From: Tuctoria greenei
Lineage: Eukaryota > Streptophyta > Magnoliopsida > Poales > Poaceae
Length of the DNA: 64,000 nt
Assembly: GCA_036927565.1 (NCBI GenBank)
Contig: JAYESD010000007.1
Span: 133,274,230-133,338,229, forward strand
Direction: 5' to 3'
The notes beneath the pieces were generated by a model that saw only the letters and a program-made list of their open reading frames with translations, was not told the origin of the DNA and ran no database searches. The stretch's first letter is position 1; each line of letters begins with the position of its first letter. This document shows positions 55,069-64,000 of this stretch, one piece after another. Both the position numbers and the translations under genes were made by a program.

Positions 55069-55865
55069 ACTTCCTTGTTGTTGTCCTTGATATGGCGCCT
55101 TCCTCTTGTTGTCTTATTCCATCTCACGGACTTTCTCCACCACAATTGCTTTGTCCACAAGCTTCTGGAAGTTGGCATGATCACAATTCAGCAATTGCAC
55201 TTGGATCTCATTGTTCAAGCCTCTCATGAACAAGTATTGTTTTCGGCTGTCCCGCTAACATCTTTAGGCGCATACCTTGAAAGTTGAGTGAATTTATTAA
55301 GATATTCACCCACGCTTGATCTTCCTTGCCTCAAGTTCTCAAACTCTTGCCTCTTCAAGATCATAACATCTTACTGTACATAATGAGAACGAAAGCTCTC
55401 CTTGAATTCTGCCCAAGGGATTCTCTCCTGATTCGGATGCGCATTACAATAAGCATCCCACCAATCCGCAGCTGCTCCAACTAGTTGATGAGAAGCAAAA
55501 AGCACTTCCTCCCGGTCGCTACATTGAACGATAGCTAGTTTCTTCTCTTTGGACTTGATTCAATCATCAACATCCATAGGGTCAGCGGCTTGAGCAAAGG
55601 TCGACGGCCTAGTCCTCATAAATTCTCCCAACCGGTTATGAGGAGGCGGGGGTGGCGGTGGAGGCCTGTGGGGCTGATTGTCGATGTTGCCAGCCTGCAG
55701 CTGTCCCATAGTCTTTATCATGGTCTGCATGAGTTGGTTCAACATGGCCAATAGCTTCTTAATATTAATAGCTCCTTGGGCAGGTCCTTGTCCATTGTTG
55801 TTCCGAGGTGCTCCATGGTTCTCCTCCTCATCATTGTCATCCCTCTGGTTGCGATTCCTCACCAT
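55069..55865 (-). pseudogene. gag of element D, N-terminal and capsid parts
   Basis: ATG 55865 (minus) opens MVRNRNQRDDNDEEENHGAP, a Gln/Met helix and a polyproline stretch. TGA at 55562-55560 replaces the conserved Trp of DDW. The capsid (DWWDAYCNAH, RQEFENLRQGRSS) continues with a further TAA near 55372 and frameshifts up to the zinc-knuckle frame. Confidence 0.8.
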
Positions 55866-56100
55866 CTGAAGAAAAGTAATAGGTAAGAATTAGAAAACAT
55901 CCCCAACTATATGCATCAAGACATATGAAACTAAACAACTAACTAGCCTAGGTGGACATGACAATGCTAAAGAATCCCAAAATCCTCTATTAAGCACACT
56001 AGCAAACAATATATAGCAAATAGCACACCAAACAATAAACACATTGATTCCTGAGTGCTCCTATGTGCTCTAAAGTGTCCATTCTATCTAGGTTGCGTCC
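55866..56100 (-). other. Leader remnant of element D
   Basis: It matches the sequence between primer site and gag of C and E (CTAGATAGAATGGACACTTT and so on), but stops ~45 bp short of the LTR. No gene is present. Confidence 0.75.
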
Positions 56101-56192
56101 TACTTGTCCGGTATTCCAGCGGACTTGTCCGTTTTCCCCTCTGACTAAAGTCAGACTTGTCCGATTTTGGCAAGACTTGTCTGTTTTTCCCC
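56101..56192 (+). repeat. Plus-strand LTR fragment, probably the 3' LTR of element C
   Basis: It matches 41762-41854 of the C LTR (CTTGTCCGGTATTCCAGCGG and on), including palindrome units. It is bounded on the left by the D deletion and on the right by element E. TCCCC at 56188-56192 is the expected target duplication of E. Confidence 0.74.
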
Positions 56193-56337
56193 TGTAACAC
56201 CCTCATTTTCATGCATCATGCCCTACATACACTCATATACATGTTTAACATTAACCCACATAAAGAGGAACGAGTTTAACATTGATTCAGAGCATTTAAA
56301 ATTTATTTGGAAGAAAACCGCACTTAAAACGCAGGAA

Positions 56338-56672
56338 AGTGCGGACTAGTCCGATTTTACTGAGGACTAGTCCGATTTCTCTCTGACTAAAAATGGACAT
56401 GTCCATTTTTGCTGCGGACTAGTCCGATTTTGGCTCTGGAAACTTTCGGACTTATCCGATTTTGTGCGGACTAGTCCGATATTCCATGAATCCTTGGAAA
56501 TTTGCTAAGTCCCTGGACTTTTCCGGACTAGTCCGGTGTTCCAGCGGACTTGTCTGTTTTTCCTCTCTGTTCAAATTCAGACTTGTCCGATTTTTGGCCA
56601 GACTTGTCCGATTTTCTCTCTGGACGACTTCGGACTAGTCCGGTCATGTCCGGACTTGTCCGATATTTCGCG
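56338..56672. repeat. Palindrome array in the U3 of element E
   Basis: About a dozen copies of CGGACTAGTCCG and close variants, more of them exact than in C. It ends ~160 bp upstream of the TATA box. Confidence 0.85.
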
Positions 56673-56831
56673 ACTCCGAGTTGATCTTTTGATTTACGAC
56701 TTGTTTCTTGGGTTTCACGTTAAGTGGGCCTAGGGACGTCGTGCCCAACTCTTTTAGAGCCCATGTGGGACTCTAAACCGGCCTCTACTCATCCCAAAAC
56801 TCGAAATCCATCTAACCCTAGCCTCCACCTC

Positions 56832-56839
56832 TATATAAA
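56832..56839 (+). promoter_or_regulatory. TATA box of the element E LTR
   Basis: TATATAAA in CACCTCTATATAAACAG, as in C and D. Confidence 0.72.
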
Positions 56840-59025
56840 CAGCCCCACCCCTTGGTTTGACATCTATTTGCCACTTTTCCACCCACCCAAACCCTAGTTC
56901 GTGGGGAGCCACCATCAAGGAGGGAGGAGAAGATCCCAAGCAAGAGGAAGAAGAGGAGGAAACGAAGGAGGATCAAGATCTCCACCATGTTTCGTCCTTC
57001 ACCACCAATTCATCTCCAAGTTCATCACCAACCCTAGATCATTAAGATCCAAGTGCTACCTCCAAGTTTCTTGATTCATTGGAGTTCTAAACACCTGGTA
57101 TACCTCCTATTCTCTTTTCCTTACGTGAATTCAACCCCTAATATCCAAATTCACGTCGATCTAGAAAACCCTAATCTGCTGATCTCGTCAAGTGCGGACT
57201 TGTCCGGTCCCTAGCGAACTAGTCCGATCTTCCTGGTTAAATTGTGTTGAATTGACTCTAAAATTTTATCTAATCAACTCCAAACCTGTATAAACTTGTT
57301 AAAAGCTATTAGAACTAGTTAGAGATCATTAAAAGCAATCTAGTAACAAGTTCTACCTTGCATTTGCATTAATCATGCATGTCATGTCATATTGAGTAAT
57401 ATTTGTGCACTCTTTGATTGTGTTTCTTGTCTTGTATGTTTATTATGTGGATTAGACGGAGTTGCGCTAGAAAGTGCCACGGAGGATCTCCAGCATCAAG
57501 AGTTTGAAGGCTTTGATCCTAATCAACAGCAAGAGCAAGGCAAGTGTCCTTGAAGCATATTGATCCTGTTTTTTTTTTTAATAAATGTTTTGTTTGCAAA
57601 CTGCATGCTTGTGTCAATTTGATGGGAATCCTATGGTAGGAAGTTTACTAGATTTGTTTAACCACCCTTGTCACCTGGAATATATGGTAGAGAGTCAGGA
57701 AGGGTTTTACCTTTTTGCTTCGCTTAATTAATTGGGATGGCAAACAACACTACAGATTTAATTATGCATCAATGATATTCTGGTTAATGTGAACTGGTTA
57801 ATATGGTATGGTAATGGGCGATCTAAGCAAGCCTGGTATGTGGATGGGTTGGATGTTATGGTGGTTTGCTTGCTTTATATCTAAGGACCGGTTCATGCGA
57901 GAATAAGCAGGACTACAGTGCCACCACGAGGCCAAGTATGGGTGCGGCGTAGCTGATTAGTTAGGGCTTTGCTAGTGCTGTTTGGACCATTGTGGATGCT
58001 CGGGGAAGGGGTAGTCCGATTGGGTTTGTTGATGATTGGTGGGACTACCCTGGATCCGAATGGCTCAAGAGGGGGCCCTTGGTTGAAGATGTGCTCTGCG
58101 GGAGACATCGCCACCGGGAAACCTCAATGGGGTCTAAATAGGCTAGTAATCCCTTTGTAAAGGCTATTTTGTGATCTCTTGGCCACACACCAACGGAAGT
58201 GTGTAATGTGACCGACGGGTCATGGGCATAAGGGAGGTTCTTAGTCGCCGAAAGGTGATGAAATCACGAACACGTGGGTAAAGAGGTACAAACTCTGCAG
58301 AGTCAAATAAAACTATCATGATAGATGTGCTCCCGGTTATGAGCACCTGGACAACTTCCATGATTAGAGGGAAATTGGAATTTGGGATGGTTATGGTTTG
58401 GTAATGGTTATGGATGGTTATGGATTGATCTCTGGTATTGAATATGGTTATTGACGATGGTAATGAATTCAGTTTGGGTATTATGGTATTACTCGTGATT
58501 ATGATTGAATTACTTCACATACATATAATATGTTGCTTTTCAAATGTTTTATTGTACTTTTCAGCACTTTGCCATTATTATTGTCGTCATTTGAATCAGC
58601 CACATGTCATACTTTCCACACTTGCTGAGTACGACATGTACTCACTCTTGCAATCCCCCCAACAGTTGCAGGTCAGGATTGTGAGTTTAATGGCGAAAAT
58701 GCGGAGTTCTAGGCCGTGTCTACCGTCAGCTTTGCCTGTGGTGTTGATTGGAGCAGCGCATACATACCCTGTCGCTTATGCTGCATAGTTGCTTAGTTTG
58801 CTTAATTAGTTTATTTCTGCTGCATTAGTTGAACTTGTCATTAATATTCATTGGAGCTTGTATTCGAGGATAATCTGGTTTGTGTAATAAAATTTGGTTA
58901 TTTAATCTTGCTCTGTGGTAATTTTCTGTATACTCTTTTGTGATGCACTCGTGTATGTGTGATGAACATTCTGGGCACACATATACATTAGCTTGGTTCA
59001 TTTTTCAGAACCGGGTGTCACATAT

Positions 59026-59038
59026 TGGTATCAGAGCC
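59026..59038 (+). other. Primer-binding site of element E
   Basis: TGGTATCAGAGCC lies three bases after the LTR end. Confidence 0.9.
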
Positions 59039-59293
59039 ACAGGTTGACCGTAGAACACAACCTAGATAGAATGGACACTTTAGAGCACATAGGAGCACTC
59101 AGGAATTGATGTGTTTTTGCTTAAAGTGTTGTTTCCTATATATCTTGGTTGCTTGTGTGCTTAATAGAGGATTTTGGGATGCTTTAGCATTGCCATGTCC
59201 ACCTAGGCTAGTATAGCTAGTTGGTTAGCTTCATATCCCTTGATGCATATAGTTGGGGACATTTCTTAATTCTTACCTATTGCTCTCCTTCAG

Positions 59294-60538
59294 ATTGTGA
59301 GGACTCGCAATCAGAGGGATGTCAATGGTGAGGAGGAGAACCATGGAGTACCTCAGAACAATACTGGACAAGGACCTGCTCATGGAGCTATCAATATTGA
59401 GCAGCTACTGGCTATGCAGAACCAGCTCATGCAGACCATGATACAAACTATAGGACAGCTGCAGGCTGGCAGTAACATCAACAATCAGCCCCACATGCCT
59501 CCACCGCCACCCCCGCCTCCTCATAACCGATTGAGAGAGTTTTTGAGGACTAGGCCGCCAACCTTTGCTCAAGCTGCTGACCCTGTGGATGCTGATGATT
59601 GGCTGAAGTCCGTGGAGAAGAAACTTGTTATTGTCCAATGCAGTGACCGAGAGAAGGTCCTATTTTCTTCTCATCAACTCGTTGGAGCAGCTGCGGATTG
59701 GTGGGATGCTTATTGCAATGCTCATGAGAACCCAGGGAGAATTACTTGGGCCGAATTCAAGGAGAATTTTCGTTCTCATTATGTGTCGGAAGGTGTTATG
59801 CTCTTGAAGAGGCAAGAATTTGAGAATTTGAGGCAAGGAAGATCAAGCGTGAGTGAATATCTCAATAAGTTCACTCAACTCTCAAGGTATGCGCCTGAGG
59901 ATGTGAGTCGGGACAGCCGGAAACAATACTTGTTCATGAGGGGCTTGAACAATGAGATCCAAGTGCAATTGCTCAATTGCGATTATGCCAATTTTCAGAA
60001 ACTTGTGGACAAAGCAATTGTGGTTGAGAACAAGATCCGTGAGATGGAGCAAGAAATCAAGAGGAAGGCGCCATATCAAGGACAACAACAAGGAAGTAAT
60101 GTGCGCCCTCTCCTTGCACCACCCAATGCGCCTCATTACAGCTCCTCTATTCCTGCTCAGCGCCCTAGTTATGCACCGCGCCCAACTCAGTTTGAGCAGT
60201 AGCGCCCTGTTATGCAAGCACCTAGGCCTCCAATGCCTTATGCACCCCGTGCTGATTTTCCTGGAGCCAATACTCAAAACCAAGCTCGTCCCAGTAATTC
60301 TGGTGGGGTTAAGAAGTGTTATACTTGTGGAGAAGCTGGACACTTTGCGCATCAATGTCCTAAGTCAGGCCTTGGTCAAGGAAGCAATGCACCAAGGCAA
60401 AACCCAAGACCTAATGGAGGACAACCACAAGGAAGCCGTGGACAGCAGAATTTTGCTCGTGGCAACGTGAACCATGTCTCTACGGAGGATGCTCAACAAG
60501 CGGATGACGTGGTCATTGGTATGTTTCTTGCCAACTAA
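59294..60538 (+). pseudogene. gag of element E, start codon lost
   Basis: The family start ATG-GTG-AGG reads ATT-GTG-AGG here (59294-59296), so normal initiation is lost. The rest is the best-preserved gag in the family: QLLAMQNQLMQTMIQTIGQ, a polyproline stretch, a full capsid domain (AADWWDAYCNAHENPGRITW, RQEFENLRQGRSSVSEYL) and the zinc knuckle CYTCGEAGHFAHQC near 60318. TAG 60200 and TAA 60536 interrupt the frame, which continues into protease. Confidence 0.84.
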
Positions 60539-61333
60539 AACCCCGCAACTATGTTATTTGATTCTGGAGCATCGCATTCATTCATTGCGTCGAAGTATGT
60601 GGCTAAGTATAGTTTGCCTATCTCTCATATGAAGTTTACTCTGTTGGTTAAGTCTCCTGGAGGAGAGATGAGGACAAATATAGTATGTCCAAAAGTAAGC
60701 CTTAGAATAAGGAGGGTACACTTCTCCGCCAACCTCATTGTTTTAGATTCTCAAGGGTTGGATATTATACTTGGTATGGACTGGTTGAGGAAGCACAATG
60801 GAATTATTGAGTGTGCCATGAAGACGGTGAAGTTGACCAATGAAGAAGGGATCACCATAGAATTTGAAGCATCTCAAACCACATCGAAGCAATTGGAATT
60901 GAATCATATGGATGGTGCCGCAATTGAGGAGATTCCGGTGGTGTGTGAATTCTTGGATGTTTTTCCGGACGAGTTGCTAGGTATGCCACCCGATCAAGAC
61001 ATTGAGTTTGTTATTGATTTAATACCTGGAACTGCACCTATAGCTAAGAGGCCGTATAGGATGCCTCCTTTGGAATTAGCGGAGCTCAAGAAGCAAATTC
61101 AAGAGCAACTAGAGAAGGGTTTTATTCGCCCTAGCTCTTCACCTTGGGGAGCGCCCGTTCTACTTGTGGACAAGAAGGATGGATCCCAAAGGATGTGCGT
61201 GGATTACCGAGCTCTCAACGAGGTAACAATCAAGAACAAGTACACCTTGCCGCGCATAGAAGACTTATTTGATCAGATGAAGGGTGCTTATTTCTTCTCC
61301 AAGATTGATTTAAGGTCGGGATACTTTGCGTGA
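60539..61333 (+). pseudogene. pol of element E: protease and N-terminal RT, truncated
   Basis: The protease has FDSGASHSF and LDIILGMDWLRKH, both intact. The tether VFPDELLGMPPDQDIEF leads to RT motifs RMCVDYRALN and SKIDLRSGYF. The frame then meets a TGA in the filler. The catalytic FIDD block is absent, so no RT activity is possible. Confidence 0.84.
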
Positions 61334-61718
61334 AATCTGTGTTTATTTAAGGTCGGGATACTTAAGCCAAATATAACTCAAGTTAGCTAAATTAAGCTAA
61401 ACATGATCAATTATAGCTTATTTAATAAAATATAGTAAAAAAGGAAGTTTTAAACTTATAAACATATCTAACTACATTGCTACTGGCACCTCGAGTGACT
61501 CGCTGAGACGACGGCTATTGTTCTGAAGGTAATAGAGAGGCTAGTGTATAGCCCTCTTCTTCCTTTTTTGACTTTGAGGTGTGATGCGAGCATGTTGTGC
61601 TATGTATATATTGCTTATGTTGTATGGATGTTGAGTAAACTACTGTATATTGTATAAGAAATCTGTGTTTCTGGCCATTGCGCCGAGTAGCCATTTTATC
61701 TTAAAAAAACAAAAAACC
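61334..61718. other. Unassigned AT-rich stretch after the E truncation
   Basis: No ORF or domain is seen. It ends in an A-rich run (AAAAAAACAAAAAACC, near 61705) before the next CACTA terminus, possibly a retroposon tail. The string GAAATCTGTGTTT at 61658-61670 also occurs at the E breakpoint (61332-61344). Confidence 0.4.
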
Positions 61719-62107
61719 TTATTTACGACATTTTTTATATAGTACCATCGTAAATAAGCTGTACTTATTTATTACGGCTGACCTGGCCATCGTAAATAAG
61801 CAATACTTAATTACGACGGCCGCAATAACCATTGTAAATAATGACTTTATTTACCACATCTACGTTGGCCGTTGTAAATTAGGAGGCCGAGCCCACCCAC
61901 GTGGCTCGGGCCTTTATTTACGAGGGCTGCGGACCGCCGTCGAAATAAGCTTATTTATGATGGCCCATCATAAATAAGCTTCTTTACGACGAATAATGCA
62001 AAAAACCGTCACAAATAAACGAACCATCGTAAACAGCTTGTTTATGACGGGTTTTCCCTTTTTTGGGATGGCTTCGGCCGTTGTATTCCAGCCTGTTTCC
62101 TGTAGTG
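61719..62107. mobile_element. CACTA-4: terminal fragment of a CACTA element
   Basis: TTATTTACGAC/ATCGTAAATAAGC subterminal repeats lead to the terminus GTTTCCTGTAGTG at 62107, whose inverse is CACTACAGGAAAC. No left terminus is found. A CACGTGG box lies at 61898-61904. The array resembles CACTA-3 but the units differ. Confidence 0.72.
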
Positions 62108-62449
62108 ATTATCACAAATATTTGAATGTTGCATTTTCATATGAAACTTTTAGTGAACGTGGTTATAGCTCCTCTGCCGTTGATATGAAACTCGTCAATA
62201 GCTTAGAGCGCGTGTCTTCTTTCCTCCATGCTGTAAAACAAAGCAAGCCTTTCCTATGGAAAAGAAAGGTCCATTCTTTCATTCTAAACAATATGTGATG
62301 TTAACAAAATATAAGACCAAGATTTCTCTAATATTTCTTCAAAAATCATCCAATCCAAATTGATCAGCGCCAGGAATCTGGAGGTGCCGCACGGGAAAGG
62401 GTTTACAACACCATTACATATAACTTTTCCTGACGCGGGAGGTATTACC
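62108..62449 (+). other. Unassigned sequence with a short open frame
   Basis: From the CACTA-4 end the frame YHKYLNVAFSYETFSERG runs to a stop at 62296-62298. I do not recognise it. It could be an exon fragment or chance. The last 77 bp (62373-62449) recur at 63556-63633. Confidence 0.25.
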
Positions 62450-62494
62450 CACTAATACAAAAAACATTATCTCAGCTGGATCTAAACATATTAT

Positions 62495-63020
62495 CACAAG
62501 AGGTTTTAAAAAACTGCATGTGATAATCGGCCATTTTCACAGACGGGCCCTGAAAACTGCCTGTGAAAACTCATTATCACAGGTGGCTCTATACAACTAT
62601 GAACCGTGTGATAATGCAATCTCAAATGCGGTTCCCTACAGAAGAACCGCCTGTGAAAATTTATTATGACACAATTCTTTACGTACCATGAACCGCTTGT
62701 GAAAATGAATTATCACAGTCGGTTGTTTACATACCACGAACAGCCTCTGAAAATGTATTATCATACGCGGTTCTTTACAAATCACGAGCCGCTTGTGATA
62801 ATGCATTTTCACAGGTGATTTTTTACATACCCCGAGCCGCCTGTGATAATGTATTATCACAGACGGTTCTTTGCAACCACGAACCGCTTGTGATAATTCT
62901 TTCTCACAGGCGGTACTTTACAACCACGAACCGCTTGTGAAATGTTATTATCACAAGCGGGTTTTTACATACCTTGAACCGCATGTGAAAAGCTGTTATC
63001 ACAGGCGGTTCTTTATAACC
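62495..63020. repeat. Tandem hairpin array of CACTA-5
   Basis: About nine units of roughly 55-60 bp each contain an inverted pair such as CCGCCTGTGATAAT and ATTATCACAGACGG, with short variable spacers (TTCTTTGCAACCACGAA). These are subterminal binding sites of a CACTA subfamily. Variable unit sequence and self-complementarity rule out a CRISPR array. Confidence 0.78.
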
Positions 63021-63214
63021 AATCACAATATATTTACCTGCTGTTATTTCTAATATGTTCAAATAGTCACATTCACACATAGCACAAACACTATATTTTC
63101 AAAAGCAACATTCCCAAACCAATCAGAATATACAAGTCAACCCATATTCATACAATACAAGTACTTATATATCTCAATTCAGAGTTCACAAGTGTACATA
63201 TTTTACAACTTTCA

Positions 63215-63383
63215 CTAAAAAGGTCTTGAATCGTAGTTGCAAAATTCTGGCACGTCGGCGTGTGGAGCTCTATCATCGAAGAACAGACCTCTTCGGTGAA
63301 TAAGTTCACGATGCATGAAATCACACATTTCACTCACAATTTTCTTTACAGTGGTGTTGTAAACCATTCTTGGTGCAATATCT
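63215..63383 (-). pseudogene. Last exon of a TNP-like gene of CACTA-5
   Basis: On the minus strand a frame without ATG reads APRMVYNTTVKKIVSEM, CDFMHRELIHRRGLFFDD and HADVPEFCNYDSRPF, ending at TAG 63217-63215. ATGTAG near 63393 could be its splice acceptor. The position, next to the subterminal array and reading toward it, is that of the 3' end of a CACTA gene. The exact family is not certain. The stop comes ~200 bp from the array. Confidence 0.42.
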
Positions 63384-63555
63384 CCCAGTTACCTACATGA
63401 ATCTTAAAGCAGTTGAGCGAAACAAACCGATCAGTTGTTGTTTGCTATCCTCCATTAAGATTCATATGGGAGACATGTAGTATGGAATCTGGGAGCTATT
63501 ACATAGGAAAGGGTTTACAACAACTACTTTAAGATTTTCACAGGGACACGTGACC

Positions 63556-63633
63556 GGAATCTGGAGGTGCTGCACATGAAAGGGTTTACAACACCAGTAC
63601 ATATAATTTTTCCTAGACGCGGGCGGTATTACC
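63556..63633 (+). repeat. Copy of the flank of CACTA-5
   Basis: GGAATCTGGAGGTGCTGCAC to GCGGTATTACC repeats 62373-62449 with a few differences. A partial third copy lies at 63484-63523. The remaining bases to 64000 show no gene or repeat I recognise. Confidence 0.7.
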
Positions 63634-64000
63634 GTACCCATCTGCGGGGCTTGATCGACAAGTAGACTGGCTAGTTAGCGAGTATCATCTGGCCGTTCAC
63701 AGAAAAATCATTCTTAAAATGAATCAGTTACTAAGAAGCAATTCATATGTTTTTTATCTAAAGCTACCAGTTTTAGCAAATAACCCGCAGCTTTTATTTG
63801 GCTACATCGATCGCTTGAGAAATTGACACATGGTACAGTTGGATTAGATGAAATACTGATAAATCAGGTGATTCAAAAAGTTAGCAAAATGTGCACAAAT
63901 ATGGTGTCTTATTGTAATTACGAGTATCTGGAAATGAATTTAACGGTTTTTGGCATTGTGCTGGCTTTGAAAATGGATTGTTTCTTTCCTATTTTGGTTC

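Larger units (their letters stand above)
48430..56100 (-). mobile_element. Element D: same family, minus strand, inserted in the integrase gene of C; 5' LTR deleted
   Basis: Read on the minus strand: leader remnant (56100-55866), gag, protease, RT, RNase H, integrase, chromodomain tail, polypurine tract, then the complete 3' LTR (51327-48430). The leader stops at GGACGCAACC, ~45 bp short of where the primer site should be. The sequence beyond is a plus-strand LTR fragment. One deletion joining D to the 3' LTR of C explains the loss of the 5' LTR of D and the rest of the C integrase. Confidence 0.83.
56193..59022 (+). repeat. 5' LTR of element E, 2830 bp
   Basis: It starts TGTAACACCCTC and ends GGGTGTCACA. 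The palindrome array is at 56338-56672, TATATAAA at 56832-56839 and AATAAA at 58886-58891. Confidence 0.87.
56193..61333 (+). mobile_element. Element E: third copy of the C/D family, cut off within the RT
   Basis: LTR 56193-59022, primer site 59026-59038, gag, protease and the first part of RT in one frame. Homology to the family stops at SKIDLRSGYF (61328). RT core, RNase H, integrase and 3' LTR are absent. The break carries a repeat-containing filler (61327-61360). Confidence 0.86.
62450..64000 (-). mobile_element. CACTA-5: left terminus of another CACTA family (right end not found)
   Basis: CACTAATACAAAAAACA at 62450 is a CACTA-type terminus different from the other four. The hairpin array 62495-63020 follows, then the last exon of a TNP-like gene on the minus strand. 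The element may run beyond the window, or be interrupted near 63480 where flank-like repeats resume. Confidence 0.6.

Noticed and set aside
61996..62298. 100-codon ORF as a host gene
   Set aside because: Its first third lies in CACTA-4 subterminal repeats. The rest (from ~62108) is unrecognised and kept only as an unassigned stretch.
62495..63020. Regular repeats with spacers, CRISPR-like at first sight
   Set aside because: Units are self-complementary, diverged and next to a CACTA terminus in a plant genome. Spacers are not unique.

Overview
This window looks like heterochromatic nuclear DNA of a grass. It is packed with degenerate Ty3/gypsy LTR retrotransposons and CACTA (En/Spm-type) DNA transposons, and I find no convincing intact host gene, rRNA, functional tRNA or CRISPR array. 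The grass assignment is inference. It rests on long-LTR chromovirus-type gypsy elements primed by initiator tRNA-Met, CACTA ends with grass-like subterminal repeats, a Transposase_28-type gag-like gene and TNP1/TNP2 relics. The species cannot be told from the sequence.

Layout, left to right. (1) 1-413 is the right end of a CACTA element (CACTA-1), inserted about 30 bp downstream of the TATA position of a long LTR. (2) 414-24320 holds two related chromovirus copies with LTRs of about 4.25 kb. Element A (LTR1 414-3726, interior 3727-11494, LTR2 11495-15745) ends exactly where the gag of element B starts in mid-gene. The best reading is that A inserted into B; the 5' half of B would lie upstream of the window. 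A carries an extra gene (ORF0) ahead of gag. LTR3 of B is 20055-24320. (3) 24321-25407 is intergenic with tRNA-like SINE-type segments. (4) 25408-31695 is one CACTA (CACTA-2) split inside its subterminal repeats by a second CACTA (CACTA-3, 25529-31260). CACTA-3 keeps a broken TNP1 gene and only the start of TNP2. (5) 31696-36533 holds two LTR-plus-leader copies of another retroelement (F) with no recognisable pol. (6) 36534-41455 is an element (G) with a G-box minisatellite and a broken gag-like gene of the Transposase_28 type, including an intron.

(7) 41456-61333 holds three copies of one chromovirus family with LTRs of about 2.85 kb: C (+), D (-) and E (+). D sits in the integrase gene of C. 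A later deletion removed the 5' LTR of D and part of C, and E inserted into what looks like the remaining 3' LTR of C. The C and D interiors form an inverted repeat of about 4 kb. The U3 of each LTR carries an array of a 12-bp palindrome, CGGACTAGTCCG. (8) 61334-64000 holds a filler-type deletion scar, a CACTA terminus (CACTA-4), unassigned sequence, and the left end of another CACTA (CACTA-5) with a hairpin array and the last exon of a TNP-like gene.

No element appears able to move by its own proteins. Every long coding region seen is interrupted by stops, frameshifts, deletions or lost catalytic residues. What may still work is in the cis-acting parts: promoters, palindrome and G-box arrays, terminal repeats, and the C/D inverted repeat as a possible hairpin-RNA source. 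All identities come from reading motifs and comparing copies within the window; no database search was run.
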